NCBI GenBank assembly: GCA_963576725.1
Contig: OY755236.1
Coordinates: 68,604,379 to 68,668,378, forward strand
Direction: 5' to 3'
Source of the DNA: Azorinus chamasolen
Taxonomy: Eukaryota > Mollusca > Bivalvia > Cardiida > Solecurtidae
Length of the DNA: 64,000 nucleotides
Shown: positions 50,360 through 59,112 of the stretch, piece by piece
How the letters are laid out: every line of letters starts with the position of its first letter
How positions within the stretch are numbered: the first letter of the stretch is position 1
Translations under genes and position numbers: made by a program
Notes under the pieces: model-generated
The model's database searches: none
Seen by the model: only the letters and a program-made list of their open reading frames with translations
Told to the model about the DNA's origin: nothing

Positions 50360-50467
50360 TGCAGGATAAAAGTAATGGAGCTTTCTGCATTTACTTTTGC
50401 CTTGCAGTAAGCAAGCACCTGCTTCGTTTTACCAATTAGTGGTGGCTTTGAACAGTTTTTACTTTGT
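50360..50467 (+). mobile_element. TA-F right half
   Basis: GCAGGATAAAAGTAATGGAG, CTTTCTGCATTTACTTTTGC, CAGTAAGCAAGCACCTGC, then TGGCTTTGAACAGTTTTTAC. Only the right half of an F element remains beside the C insertion. Confidence 0.68.
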
Positions 50468-50523
50468 TTAACCCTTTACAATAGGTGTAGAAAGGTGTAT
50501 ATAATTATGGTGTAAAGGGTTAA
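50468..50523. mobile_element. 56-bp minimal TTAA element
   Basis: TTAACCCTTTACA and TGTAAAGGGTTAA are a perfect 13 bp TIR around 30 bp of B-like GGTGTAGAAAGGTGTATAT. It looks like a B copy that lost everything internal, and it shares its right TTAA with the next element. Confidence 0.78.
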
Positions 50524-50703
50524 CCCTTTCATTGCTGAATTTTCAGAGTGGAATAATCCATTGTTATTTATTAGCAAAGTCCATACATTATGAAATGGTA
50601 AAAAATGTGAGAGAATAGTGCAGACCTAGGCCTAATCAGATGGCTTCTGGATCTACACTGTTTGCAAATGACAGTGCACTAGTTTTCCCTCATTCAAGGG
50701 TTG
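50520..50703 (-). mobile_element. TTAA-E MITE
   Basis: TTAACCCTTTCATTGCTGAA to CCCTCATTCAAGGGTTGA. Arms AATAGTGCAGACCTAGGCCT and GGATCTACACTGTTTGC; the tip has eroded to GATGGCTTCT. Confidence 0.76.
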
Positions 50704-50951
50704 ATCCTTTCCCAGTTTAATATTTATTCAAGATTTCTTCACTTAATGAATATTCATGAACAGAATCAATAAAATGGAAAGTAGAAAAGGGACTTTTTTC
50801 ACTGATGTGGAAACTGCATAATCAGATTTATAAATTTCCATAAGCAAACAGAGCAGACCATGATCAGACAGCTCCTACAGGAGTCATCTGAACTGGCTCT
50901 ACCATGTTTGCAAAGGGCATGAAAAGTCGTTTATATGAAGGAAAGTATTAA
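50702..50951 (-). mobile_element. TTAA-A-like MITE
   Basis: TTGATCCTTTCCCAGTTTAA to ATATGAAGGAAAGTATTAA. The hairpin is GCAAACAGAGCAGACCATGA, CAGACAGCTCCTACAGGAGT + CATCTG, GCTCTACCATGTTTGC. Confidence 0.82.
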
Positions 50952-51086
50952 AGAACATGAGTAGTGCTCAAAGCAGTAGTATAGTTCACACCTTGGTTTA
51001 CAATGTAACAGGCCTATAAAAACTGTGTATGACCTGTGTAGTCTCTACAAGAACAATATTTAACAGTGAGCTGTTTTTACACCATC

Positions 51087-51282
51087 TTAACCCTTTGCAC
51101 ACTAAATATTTTGTTGTCTGCAAAAAAAACCACAGTAATCTGCTAGAATTCTGAAAGAATGCTTCTCTTCATTTGTTTTACATTATAGTTGCAGTTGGAG
51201 TTTCAAACAGTTTGGATTCATCATCTCATCTGGATTTAAACTGTTTGCATAGATAATGACACCCTAGCTCACAAAGTGTTAA
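51087..51282 (+). mobile_element. TTAA-H MITE
   Basis: TTAACCCTTTGCACACTAAA to CTAGCTCACAAAGTGTTAA. The hairpin is TTTCAAACAGTTTGGATTCA / TGGATTTAAACTGTTTGC around TCATCTCATC. Confidence 0.78.
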
Positions 51283-51335
51283 TCATAAGCACACAGACAC
51301 TGGTTTACCTGGAAACTCTTTGCATACTCGGCTTG

Positions 51336-51543
51336 AACCCTTTGAATGTAGGGAAATGAATATTAGTATTTGCAAACAGTGTAGATCCAGATCAGAGGGC
51401 TCCTAAAGGAGCCCTCTGATCTGGGTCTGCACTGCTTGTCATTCAAAATCCTATAGCTACTGTAAGACTTTTATTTGAATGGATTTCATAGTTGCATACT
51501 GATGCACCATTCCACTTTGAATACTCAACATTGTAAGAGTAAC
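51336..51543 (+). mobile_element. TTAA-E MITE with near-perfect hairpin
   Basis: AACCCTTTGAATGTAGGGAA to CTCAACATTGTAAGAGTAA. The hairpin is GCAAACAGTGTAGATCCAGA, CAGAGGGCTCCTAAAGGAGC + CCTCTG, GGGTCTGCACTGCTTG. Confidence 0.85.
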
Positions 51544-51635
51544 TTTACAGCCTTATAGAATATGTTTAAAAATTGAGAAAAAGTGGAGCCCTAATTTGCA
51601 GATATCCACTCAGTATTTGTACAGATAAACATAGA

Positions 51636-51708
51636 CCAATAGTGCAGACCCAGAGCAAAATGTACCAGAAGGAGCCCTTTGCCCAGTGTCTACACTATTT
51701 GCAGCTAC
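51636..51708 (+). mobile_element. Hairpin remnant, ATAGTGCAGACC type
   Basis: CCAATAGTGCAGACCCAGAG, CAAAATGTACCAGAAGGAGC + CCTTTG, GTGTCTACACTATTTGC. Flanks not assigned. Confidence 0.62.
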
Positions 51709-51889
51709 ATGACTGTAAGCTACCAAAATAGAGCCAAATTGAATAATTCAGCTTTGCAAGGGTGGAGAGGTGATATTTTATGTCCTAATATAAGGGAAAT
51801 AAGTTGTGAAGTTATGATACTCATGGAAGTATTGTTATCCAAGGGACATTTTTGTAAAAGAAAAAAAATCAACCTTGAGTTATATAGAG

Positions 51890-52019
51890 CAAGCTAATTC
51901 AATTTATCCAAATGGTGCTAAATTTATTAATTTACCTTAACAAACCAGTGCAGAGGGAAGACTGGATGTCCAAATGCTTCGGGTAATAAATTACCATTTT
52001 GATAAATTGAATTAGATTG
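51890..52019. repeat. 130-bp foldback
   Basis: CTAATTCAATTTATCCAAAT + GGT (51894-51916) pairs with ACC + ATTTTGATAAATTGAATTAG (51993-52015), 22 of 23 bases, with outer pairs extending to CAA/TTG. The core lacks the GCTCC dyad. No target duplication is visible. Confidence 0.82.
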
Positions 52020-52024
52020 GCACA

Positions 52025-52105
52025 GTAGCAAATAGCTAAGGATTATAGACTTGATTAACGGCTCCTTGACGGGAGCCATTTTATCTTGGTCAGCACTGTT
52101 TGCCC
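52025..52105. mobile_element. Hairpin remnant
   Basis: AGCAAATAGCTAAGGATTAT, AACGGCTCCTTGACGGGAGC + CATT, TTGGTCAGCACTGTTTGC. One outer arm is scrambled. Confidence 0.55.
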
Positions 52106-52177
52106 CATCAGTATTCGTTCACACATGTTCTCTCCATCACAAGGGCAAGACTATGATTAAGGGCTGTAACCCTCTCA

Positions 52178-52429
52178 GTAACCCTTTATTTCATGAATAT
52201 TCATAAGAATTCATGTTTGTATGTATATACAAATGTAAGAAATAATGTTTGTATGGAAATTAATTACATGTAGCTTAATAGTTATAATAGCGTATTAACA
52301 AGAAGAGTGTTGACACTGATAAAAACTATATAATTCCATTAGCAAACAGAGCAGACCCTGATCTACAGGAGCCATCTGATCTGGGTCTACTCTCTTTGCA
52401 AAGGCATATTTATGGAGAAAAATGGTTAA
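52178..52429 (-). mobile_element. TTAA-B MITE, tip shortened
   Basis: GTAACCCTTTATTTCATGAA to TTTATGGAGAAAAATGGTTAA, with a small duplication near the left end (ATTCATAAGAATTCATG). The hairpin is GCAAACAGAGCAGACCCTGA + TCTACAGGAGCCATCTGATC. The left inner arm (CAGACGGCTCC) is deleted. Confidence 0.82.
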
Positions 52430-52680
52430 AAGAAACTAACAGAGTAGCAATTAGTGTTGACTTGGCCAAACTGTTTCTTCAGGAGCAGTTTTAGCTGAGA
52501 CTGCTCTATTTGATTAAGTTTTTGTGGCAGAAATATTTAGTGTAATTACAGTAATTGTGTTTCAATAATTTTGTATACAAACCTGTACCTGAATTACCTG
52601 TTTTCCATTAGATAGATTTCGTCCAATGAACAGTTTCAACTGTTCAAACACTTGTCTTCTAGTACTCCATGTTTACTTTT

Positions 52681-53289
52681 ATACTTTTATAGTGGTGGCA
52701 TATAGGGTTGCCCTTGTCCGTACATCTGTACGCACATCTAGAAGAATTTGTCCGGGCTCTTTCTCGGAAAGAATTTGTCCAATCCACACCAAACTTTACA
52801 CAAGTTTGTAGCCATTATATCTTGTTCAAGTTTGATAGCCATGTAAATTGCTTTAATCGTTTAGGAGTTCCAGCCCTTTATTTGTAAAAATGCCTTTAAA
52901 AAAATATCTTGTCTGGACTACTTCTTGGAAAGTATTTGTCCAATCCACACCAAACTTTACACACATGTTTGTGGCCATTATATCATGGTCATGTTTGATA
53001 GCCATATAAATCACTTCAGTCGTTTAGGAGTTGTGGCCCTTTATTTGCAAAAATGACTTTAAAAATATTTTGTATGGACTCTTTTTTGGAGAGTAAAATT
53101 TTGTCCAATTCCCATCAAACTTTACACACATGTTTGTGGCCATTATATCTTGGTCAAGTTCGATAGCCTTGTAAATTGCTTCAGTCATTTAGGAGTGGTG
53201 GCCCTTTATTTGCAAAAATGATCTTGTCCGGACCCTTATTTTCTGTGATTTTCTGTGGGGGCATCAGTGTTCAATGGACACATTTCTAG
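52681..53289 (+). mobile_element. Helentron-like element
   Basis: After a T-rich stretch: GGTGGCATATAGGGTTGCCC, a short (GTACATCT/GTCCG) region, about three units of 160 bp (TTTGTCCAATCCACACCAAA, GGCCATTATATC, TTTAGGAGTTG), subterminal GTGGGGGCATC, the hairpin GTGTTCAATGGACAC and TTCTAG before TTTT. The exact 5' base is uncertain. Confidence 0.82.
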
Positions 53290-53740
53290 TTTTTTAACCC
53301 TTTCCCTCATATAAATGCTCTTGTTACACCTTTGATTTGCATAGTTATGTGTTGAAACATATGGTGCTTGACATGCAGCATTGACCCAAATTTCTCTTCA
53401 TTTGATCTAGATCAAAGTTTAAAAATCACAACATACCTGGGTTTGTTGGAGATATAAAGGAGTTTGTGTTGGAAGTATTTCTTTGGGCCTCTACTATAGA
53501 TTTAACGTACATCTCTTATCTGGAGACTTGTATATAGTGGCTTACATGATTTATCAGAATTGCTTCATTACTCTATCAATTCCTCTGCACACAGATTGAA
53601 TGAAATGAATCTAAATGTCGCAGATAACTGCAGGAGACCTGTAAACACTTGTCACTTTTCTTTGCTTTATCGATTTGTTGTAAATTTGCTTGTATCTATT
53701 CAGTTGATAGGAATATTGTTGTATTTTAGCATCTAACAAA
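53290..53740. other. Spacer with A and G scraps
   Basis: 53295-53325 has TTTAACCCTTTCCCTCATAT (A start only). 53430-53530 has GGAGATATAAAGGAGTTTG and CATCTCTTATCTGGAGAC (G scraps). Confidence 0.5.
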
Positions 53741-53818
53741 TCGAGGGCTTGGTGCAAAACTATTGTAACTCCTTCACAAAGTGAAAGAGTTACAATAGTT
53801 TTGCACCAAGCCCTCGAA
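53741..53818. repeat. Isolated 78-bp near-perfect hairpin
   Basis: TCGAGGGCTTGGTGCAAAAC + TATTGTAACTCCTTCAC pairs with GTGAAAGAGTTACAATAG + TTTTGCACCAAGCCCTCGA, 36 of 37 bases, with a four-base AAAG loop. It is unrelated in sequence to the MITE hairpins and has no TTAA or TA ends. The 97-codon minus-strand frame crossing it is not convincing. Confidence 0.9.
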
Positions 53819-53928
53819 ATGGTCTTGCATTGCATAGTCCTTATCCTGTTAAGCATAGACTTTTCTTGCATTTGAAGACAGCTTGAATCCAGTACATGAG
53901 CCATCTGATCAGGGTCTAATCTGTTTGC

Positions 53929-54178
53929 TTAACCCTTTTTACCATAGATATTCATATAAGAAATAATGATATTAATAATATTAATAAGATTGTTATTTGA
54001 TCAGTGCACATGAACACAGGAATATTTGGCCATGACAGAAACTGTAGAATCAGATCTATATTATATCATTAACAAACAGAGCAGACCCTGATCAGACGGC
54101 TACTAATAGAGCCGTCTGAGCTGGGTCTACTCTGTTTGCAAAGGTGTAGAAAGGCCTATTTATAGAGTAAAGGGTTTA
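53929..54178 (-). mobile_element. TTAA-B MITE
   Basis: TTAACCCTTTTTACCATAGA to TTTATAGAGTAAAGGGTTTA. The hairpin is CAAACAGAGCAGACCCTGAT, CAGACGGCTACTAATAGAGC + CGTCTG, GGGTCTACTCTGTTTGC. Beside it, 54179-54303 is the right half of another B copy (GATCTGATTCTGCAGTTTCT, AATGTTCATGGGGTAAAAGG). Confidence 0.86.
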
Positions 54179-54339
54179 CGAAATGATATAGATCTGATTC
54201 TGCAGTTTCTACCTTAGCTAAAACCTCTAGTGACCAATGGCCATTATTAAACATTTAATGAATATTTATGAATTCTTGTATTCAATGTTCATGGGGTAAA
54301 AGGACAACCTAAACTAATTACATAATTATTTGGACAGAC

Positions 54340-54423
54340 AAACATTAGCAAATAATGTAGATCTAGATCGGACTGCTCCTTTAGGAGCAGTTTGATAAGG
54401 GTCTATACTATTTGCTACTCTGT
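54340..54423. mobile_element. Hairpin remnant, ATAATGTAGATC type
   Basis: AGCAAATAATGTAGATCTAG, CGGACTGCTCCTTTAGGAGC + AGTTTG, AGGGTCTATACTATTTGC. The stem is preserved although its sequence differs at many positions from the other copies. Confidence 0.7.
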
Positions 54424-54679
54424 TTAACCCTTACCCTGTTCTATGTTTATTGAATATTCATGAACAAATTAGTTATAATGAAATACAATGTATAGAAGGC
54501 GGAATACTGTAGCCATTTTAGAAACTAAAGAAACATCTATCAAATTCCATTAGCAAACAGCAGACCCTGATCAGATAGCTCCTATAGGAACGGCCTGATC
54601 TGGGTCTACTCTGTCTGCAGACCCTGAACAGACAGCTTCTTCAGGCATTAAAAAGTGTACTTGTGGGGTAGAGGGTTAA
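54424..54679 (-). mobile_element. TTAA-A MITE
   Basis: TTAACCCTTACCCTGTTCTA to GTGGGGTAGAGGGTTAA. The hairpin is GCAAACAGCAGACCCTGATC, GATAGCTCCTATAGGAACGG, GGGTCTACTCTGTCTGC, with an extra partial unit (AGACCCTGAACAGACAGC) after it. The last TTAA is shared with the next element. Confidence 0.84.
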
Positions 54680-54855
54680 CCCTTTCCTCCATAAATACAC
54701 TTTTGCAAACAGAGTAGATTTTGATCAGACGGCTCCTATAGGAACCATCTGGTCAGGGTCTGCTCTGTTTGCTTATGATATAGTATGGATATCATTCTCT
54801 ATTTGTGTCAGTGTGCTATTTTACCACAATTTGATATTCATGATGTCATTATTTC

Positions 54856-55330
54856 TTAACCCATTCCCACTTAACCCTTTTTTCATGTAAACTTGTTTTC
54901 ACGCATTTGCAAACAGAGTAGACCCAGATCAGACGGCTCCTAGAGGAGCCATCCGATCAGGGTCTGCTCTGTTTGCTAATAAAATTTGATTGATCTGTTT
55001 CTTTACTTTCTAAAATGTCTAATATGTTGCACCTTCCATATTTCTTTATAACTATTTTGTTAATGAATATTCAGTAGGTATTGAAATTTGGCCTAAATAC
55101 AGAACAGGGAAAGGGTTAAGCTATTTTTAGACCTAATCTCTTTGAATAAATCTACCGAAAAGGAGCATTAACTAGAGAAAAGGAAAATTTTAATAATTTT
55201 GTAGTTTGAAACCATTGTGATAAATAGAGCATTTGCTCCTGTAGGAGCAAATGCTCTATTTATCACGATGGTTTCACAAAGTGACTTTTACAGAAGCGTC
55301 AAAAGGCGTCAATATGCGGGAATGGGTTAA
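54856..55330 (-). mobile_element. TTAA-C MITE, middle layer of the nest
   Basis: Left: TTAACCCATTCCCACTTAA. After the A insert it resumes TTAAGCTATTTTTAGACCTA, hairpin GAAACCATTGTGATAAATAG, AGCATTTGCTCC / GGAGCAAATGCT, CTATTTATCACGATGGTTTC, and ends ATATGCGGGAATGGGTTAA. Confidence 0.88.
54871..55119 (+). mobile_element. TTAA-A MITE, innermost layer
   Basis: TTAACCCTTTTTTCATGTAA to ACAGAACAGGGAAAGGGTTAA. The hairpin is GCAAACAGAGTAGACCCAGA, CAGACGGCTCCTAGAGGAGC + CATCCG, CAGGGTCTGCTCTGTTTGC. TTAA flanks both sides. Confidence 0.92.
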
Positions 55331-55357
55331 ATAGATATTCATGGAGTAAAGGGTTTA

Positions 55358-55857
55358 TAGGTAGAATGGAGGATTGCAGTAAGGTAACTGATTCACCACT
55401 GCTACTGTCACTGATGATTTTGTAGCAGCACAGTAGTTCTGCCAGTGTTTGGTCAAGGTTAGACAAAATATAGTACAGTGAAATCTCGCTAATAGATTGA
55501 GGACGTTTTCTGGCCATTTTGGGAAAAATTGCATATTAATATTTTGAAAAAGAAAATTATGAAAAACTCAGTGATTTGGAAAGCATTTTTGGTTCCATTT
55601 TAACTTATTTTGCATATTTTAAGTATTTTAATAAAAAAAATTGTTCTCAATTGGGATTTTTGTCCCAAAATTGAGAAAAATGTTACCTACCGGTATTTTG
55701 TACATGTATTGGGAATGGGTCCTATGGACCCATGTAGATGCCAGAAAAAGACCTGAGACCACAGGATAACTTTACATGAAGCCAATGGATTATCAAGTAG
55801 TGTAGACCATCAGATTTTGATCTGAGTCTGCACTATATGTTTTATGCAAAACAGTGA
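55358..55857. other. Unassigned spacer with a short hairpin scrap
   Basis: 55793-55840 has AAGTAGTGTAGACCATCAGA / TCTGAGTCTGCACTATATG, a shortened E-type hairpin. The rest is unassigned AT-rich DNA. Confidence 0.45.
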
Positions 55858-56038
55858 TTACCTATGCAAACAGTTTGGATCCAGATCAGACGCTTCATAA
55901 TGTAGCATCTCATCATGATCCAAACTGTTTGACACTTTATACCGTATTTTTGTAAAGAAATGAGAGAAATTATATTTTAAGAATTGAAGCAAACAACAAT
56001 TGTTGCAGACAAAAAATATTTAGCCTGCAAAGAATGAA
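55858..56038 (-). mobile_element. TTAA-H MITE
   Basis: Hairpin CAAACAGTTTGGATCCAGAT / CATGATCCAAACTGTTTG, then AATTGAAGCAAACAACAATT, GTTGCAGACAAAAAATATTT, ending GCCTGCAAAGAATGAA. Confidence 0.75.
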
Positions 56039-56480
56039 TGATGTATTAGATTTACTAACTGGCAGTAACCTGCATGTGGCTTTTGAAACAGTTGGAACAT
56101 CAGAAGCAATTTTTGTCTGGCTCAGATTTTCTAATTAAACTTCAATTTGTTGGTTTATTTTTTGTGAAGATTATATCCTATTTCAAACAATTAAGCACAA
56201 GTTGTTTGAAATGAAAAACCCAGGTTGGCTCACAGATGCATAGGTTTAACAACTCTTTGAATTCTAGGTTAATACCTCTACTGTTGATACAGGTAGAAAA
56301 GCAGCATGCAGAAGACTGAAAAATTTGATAGGTAAAAACAGCTTTGAGATCATCCCTCAGCCAGCAAGATTCAATGAATCAAGGGAGACTAATCTTCTTA
56401 GTCAGTAGAGGATAAATGAGTTATCAAACCTATGACTGGGTAAGAAATAATAAGAAAATATAGAAACGATACAGAAGTTA
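56039..56480. other. Unassigned spacer
   Basis: No repeat ends or gene recognised. Confidence 0.4.
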
Positions 56481-56724
56481 TTAACCCTTTCCCTCATATA
56501 AACGTGTTTTCATGTGTTGCAAACAGAGTAGACCCAGATCAGACAGCTCCTAGAGGAGCTGTCTGATCAGGGTCTGCTCTGTTTGCTAATGGAATTTGAT
56601 AGATCTGCTTCCATACTTTCTAAAGTGGCTAAAATGTTCCATCTACCATATTTCATTATAGCTATTTGTTCAATATTCAGTAGGTATTAAAATCTGGAAT
56701 AAACATAGAACAGGGAAAGGGTTA
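56481..56724 (+). mobile_element. TTAA-A MITE, near-intact
   Basis: TTAACCCTTTCCCTCATATA to AGAACAGGGAAAGGGTTA. The hairpin is GCAAACAGAGTAGACCCAGA, CAGACAGCTCCTAGAGGAGC + TGTCTG, CAGGGTCTGCTCTGTTTGC. Relative to the 4039 copy the stem has G-to-A on one arm and the matching C-to-T on the other. Confidence 0.92.
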
Positions 56725-56827
56725 TATAATACCCTAATTATCATAAATATTTGGACAACAAGTCTTCCCTCTCCACCAGTTTGTACAGTCAGTTTGTATG
56801 TGTCTGTGTTTATTGCTCTGGCTCAGT

Positions 56828-57070
56828 TAACCCTTTCCCCCCATACAAACTCTTTTTCATGACTTTGCTAACAGAATAGACCCAGATTAGACAGCTCCTG
56901 TTGGAACCATCTGATCAGGGTCTGCTCTGCTTGCATATAAAATAATACAGATATTATCCTACATTTTGTAACATGGTAAAAAATTCTGTATACGTAATAC
57001 TTTTATGAAATGCAGCTAATTTATAAGTCATTATTTATTACATGACTAATTCATGAGGTAACAGGTTAAC
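56828..57070 (+). mobile_element. TTAA-B MITE
   Basis: TTAACCCTTTCCCCCCATAC, ACAGAATAGACCCAGATTAG, CAGCTCCTGTTGGAACC, CAGGGTCTGCTCTGCTTGC, ending CTAATTCATGAGGTAACAGGTTAA. Confidence 0.82.
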
Positions 57071-57178
57071 CACCAAATTTTAGATCTTTTCTTACATCAT
57101 CTAAAAAGTAGAGTGAATGATATTTGGTTATATCATGACCAGAATAATTATGCTTCCATGCTTTTGTGTTCTCTTTTT

Positions 57179-57468
57179 GCGTCCGCCTGCGGTACGGAAG
57201 GTCGTGGGTTCGATCCCCGGCCGCGACAGACCAAAAGTCGTTATAAGTTGGTACTAGTAGCTCCCTTGTCAACGCTCGACATTAAAGGTGTAGTTCTAGG
57301 ACTGGTCGGCCCGGTGTCAGGATAATGTGACTGGGTGGGGTGCCCTTGCCATGTACCTGCGGCAGGGGTATTCCAGTGAGGCAGCACTATAACTTGTCTC
57401 ATGCGGGTGCCGTCTGCAAATAACTGAAATACTGTTGGTCGGACGTAAAACCCAACTCACTCACTCTC
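57179..57468 (+). mobile_element. tRNA-headed SINE, 5' truncated
   Basis: GCGTCCGCCTGCGGTACGGA + AGGTCGTGGGTTCGATCCCC resembles the 3' two-thirds of a tRNA with a B box (GGTTCGATCCC). GGCCGCGAC looks like the acceptor strand. A tRNA-unrelated body (GTACCTGCGGCAGGGGTATT) and a tail GGACGTAAAACCCAACTCAC + TCACTC follow. The A-box half is missing. It is locally GC-rich, unlike its surroundings. The SINE family name is left open. Confidence 0.82.
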
Positions 57469-57642
57469 TTCAAAGGAAATATATAAAACAGAACAAGGGA
57501 GATAATGTGATAAGTTAAATTTTTGCTCTTGTTTAGAGTATTTTCCCCTTGATTCATTGCATATCTGCTTTGCAGTAATGTTGTCTGCAAGACTGTGTAT
57601 AAGTAATTCTGTAAGTATTATTTTCCTTTATTTCAAACTTAA

Positions 57643-58112
57643 CTCTTTACTCCATAAATATGCCTTTGCACACAGGTCAGACACTGATCAGACGTCTCCT
57701 GCAGGAGCCGTCTAAATCAGGGTCTGCTCTGTTTGCTAATGAAATAATATACACTCAGCAAAACTGCTAAATCGTCACCTTGTGTTTTATCATATTATGA
57801 AGGGATGCAACAATATTTCTATTTCATTTTTTTGCAACAGTAACGCTTGCCTTTCTCAACCATTAGACAGCAATGTTATTTGTGTAAATCGGTAGAAAAT
57901 AGGGTAGGGACTATTATGCTGAAAACATGAAGACTTTGTGAAGTATATTTCTCTTTAAAATAGAAAGTAAAAAAGTGATGGTTTAGCAGTTTTTCTGAGT
58001 TAGATATGATGCCATGGTTAAAAAAGTCCTTTTGTTCACAATGCCGTTATAAAAACGCTGCTTCTCAGAGTCTCATTCGGATCAAAACTTTGCATAGGTA
58101 ATCACAAATTCA
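57643..58112 (+). mobile_element. TTAA-B MITE split by a TA element
   Basis: Left: CTTAACTCTTTACTCCATAA, GACGTCTCCTGCAGGAGCCG + TC, AGGGTCTGCTCTGTTTGC, GAAATAATATA. Right: TAGATATGATGCCATGGTTA, ACAATGCCGTTATAAAAACG. The B end is then replaced by an H-like TCTCATTCGGATCAAAAC. Confidence 0.82.
57752..58000. mobile_element. 249-bp MITE with TA target duplication
   Basis: The ends CACTCAGCAAAACTGCTAAA + TCGTCAC and GTGATGG + TTTAGCAGTTTTTCTGAGT are inverted repeats of about 26 bp with few mismatches. TA stands on each side (57750-57751 and 58001-58002), and B normally has one TA there. This fits Tc1/mariner-type mobilisation. No hairpin core. Confidence 0.88.
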
Positions 58113-58263
58113 AATGGTAATTTAGTATATGTTTTAAATGTATTTGTACTGGCAGAAATCCGGTTACATGGTCTTATTTGTGGAAGATAATGATAAAAAT
58201 TCAACTCCTTGTTTGTTTCATTCTTATCATGTAAACAGTACATAAACATCAGTGGGTTACAAG

Positions 58264-58513
58264 TTAATCCTTTCCCTGTTCTGTATTTAGGCCAAATTTC
58301 AATACCTACTGAATATTCATTAACAAAATAGTTATAAAGACATATGGAAGGTTTAACATTGTAGACATTTTAGAAAGCAAAGAAACCGATCTTTCAAATT
58401 CTATTAGCAAACAGAGCAGACCCTGATCTGACGGCTACTCTAGGAGCTGTCTGATCTGGGTCTACTCTGTTTGCAAATGCGTGAAAACACGTTTATATGA
58501 GGGAAAGGGTTAA
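58264..58513 (-). mobile_element. TTAA-A MITE
   Basis: TTAATCCTTTCCCTGTTCTG to ATATGAGGGAAAGGGTTAA. The hairpin is GCAAACAGAGCAGACCCTGA, TGACGGCTACTCTAGGAGCT + GTCTG, GGGTCTACTCTGTTTGC. The last TTAA is shared with the next element. Confidence 0.9.
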
Positions 58514-58870
58514 ACCATTTACTCCTTGAGTATGCCTTCCTATGCCTTTGCAAACCGGGTAGACCCAGATCAGATGGCTCCTATAGGAACGGTCTGATCA
58601 GGGTCTCGTATGGCTCCTATAGGAGCTGTCTGATCAGGCTCCCATAAGGCTCCTTTATAATAGGAGTTGTCTGATCAGGGTCTTGTATATAGGGCTCCAA
58701 TAGGCGCCGTCTGATCTAGGTCTGCACTGTTTGCTAATAGAATTTTATAGATCTGTTTCATTACTTTCCAAATTGACTATAATGTTTCACCTTCCATATT
58801 CATTATAACCATTTTGTCTGAATATTCAGTAGGTATTGAAATTTGAAACATAGAACAGGGAAAGGGTTAA
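58510..58870 (+). mobile_element. TTAA MITE with four hairpin units (B left, A right)
   Basis: TTAAACCATTTACTCCTTGA to GAACAGGGAAAGGGTTAA. Between GCAAACCGGGTAGACCCAGA and GGTCTGCACTGTTTGC the tip is repeated four times (58569-58735): GATGGCTCCTATAGGAACGG, TATGGCTCCTATAGGAGCTG, AAGGCTCC...ATAGGAGTTG, AGGGCTCCAATAGGCGCCG, each followed by TCTGATCAGG-type sequence. Confidence 0.88.
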
Positions 58871-59091
58871 GTTTTAGAAACACAGAAGAAGGATATACAT
58901 GTAGCAGAAACATAATCTTGTAGGAGCTGTCTGATCGGGGTCAGCTTTGTATGCTTATTATATGATCTAGATATGATTCTGCAGTTTCTGCCATGGCCAA
59001 GCAATTACTATGTCCATGTGTTATTATGTTACAATTAATCCAAATGCAATCTATAATCTATCTCAATCTATATATTCATGGAGTAAAGGGT
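58871..59091 (+). mobile_element. TTAA-B MITE, right part
   Basis: TAGGAGCTGTCTGATCGGGG, GATTCTGCAGTTTCTGCCAT + GGCC, ATATTCATGGAGTAAAGGGTT. The left half is missing. Confidence 0.72.
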
Positions 59092-59112
59092 TCATTTGGA
59101 TGTATCATTTTT

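Larger units (their letters stand above)
54676..55357 (+). mobile_element. TTAA-B MITE, outermost of a triple nest
   Basis: Left: TTAACCCTTTCCTCCATAAA, hairpin GCAAACAGAGTAGATTTTGA / AGGGTCTGCTCTGTTTGC, then TGATGTCATTATTTCTTAA. It resumes at 55327 with TTAAATAGATATTCATGGAG + TAAAGGGTTTA. The two halves form a normal B right end once the insert is removed. Confidence 0.87.

Noticed and set aside
57179..57235. A functional tRNA gene
   Set aside because: A B box and an acceptor-like strand are present, but the 5' third with the A box is missing, and a SINE body and CACTCACTC tail follow.
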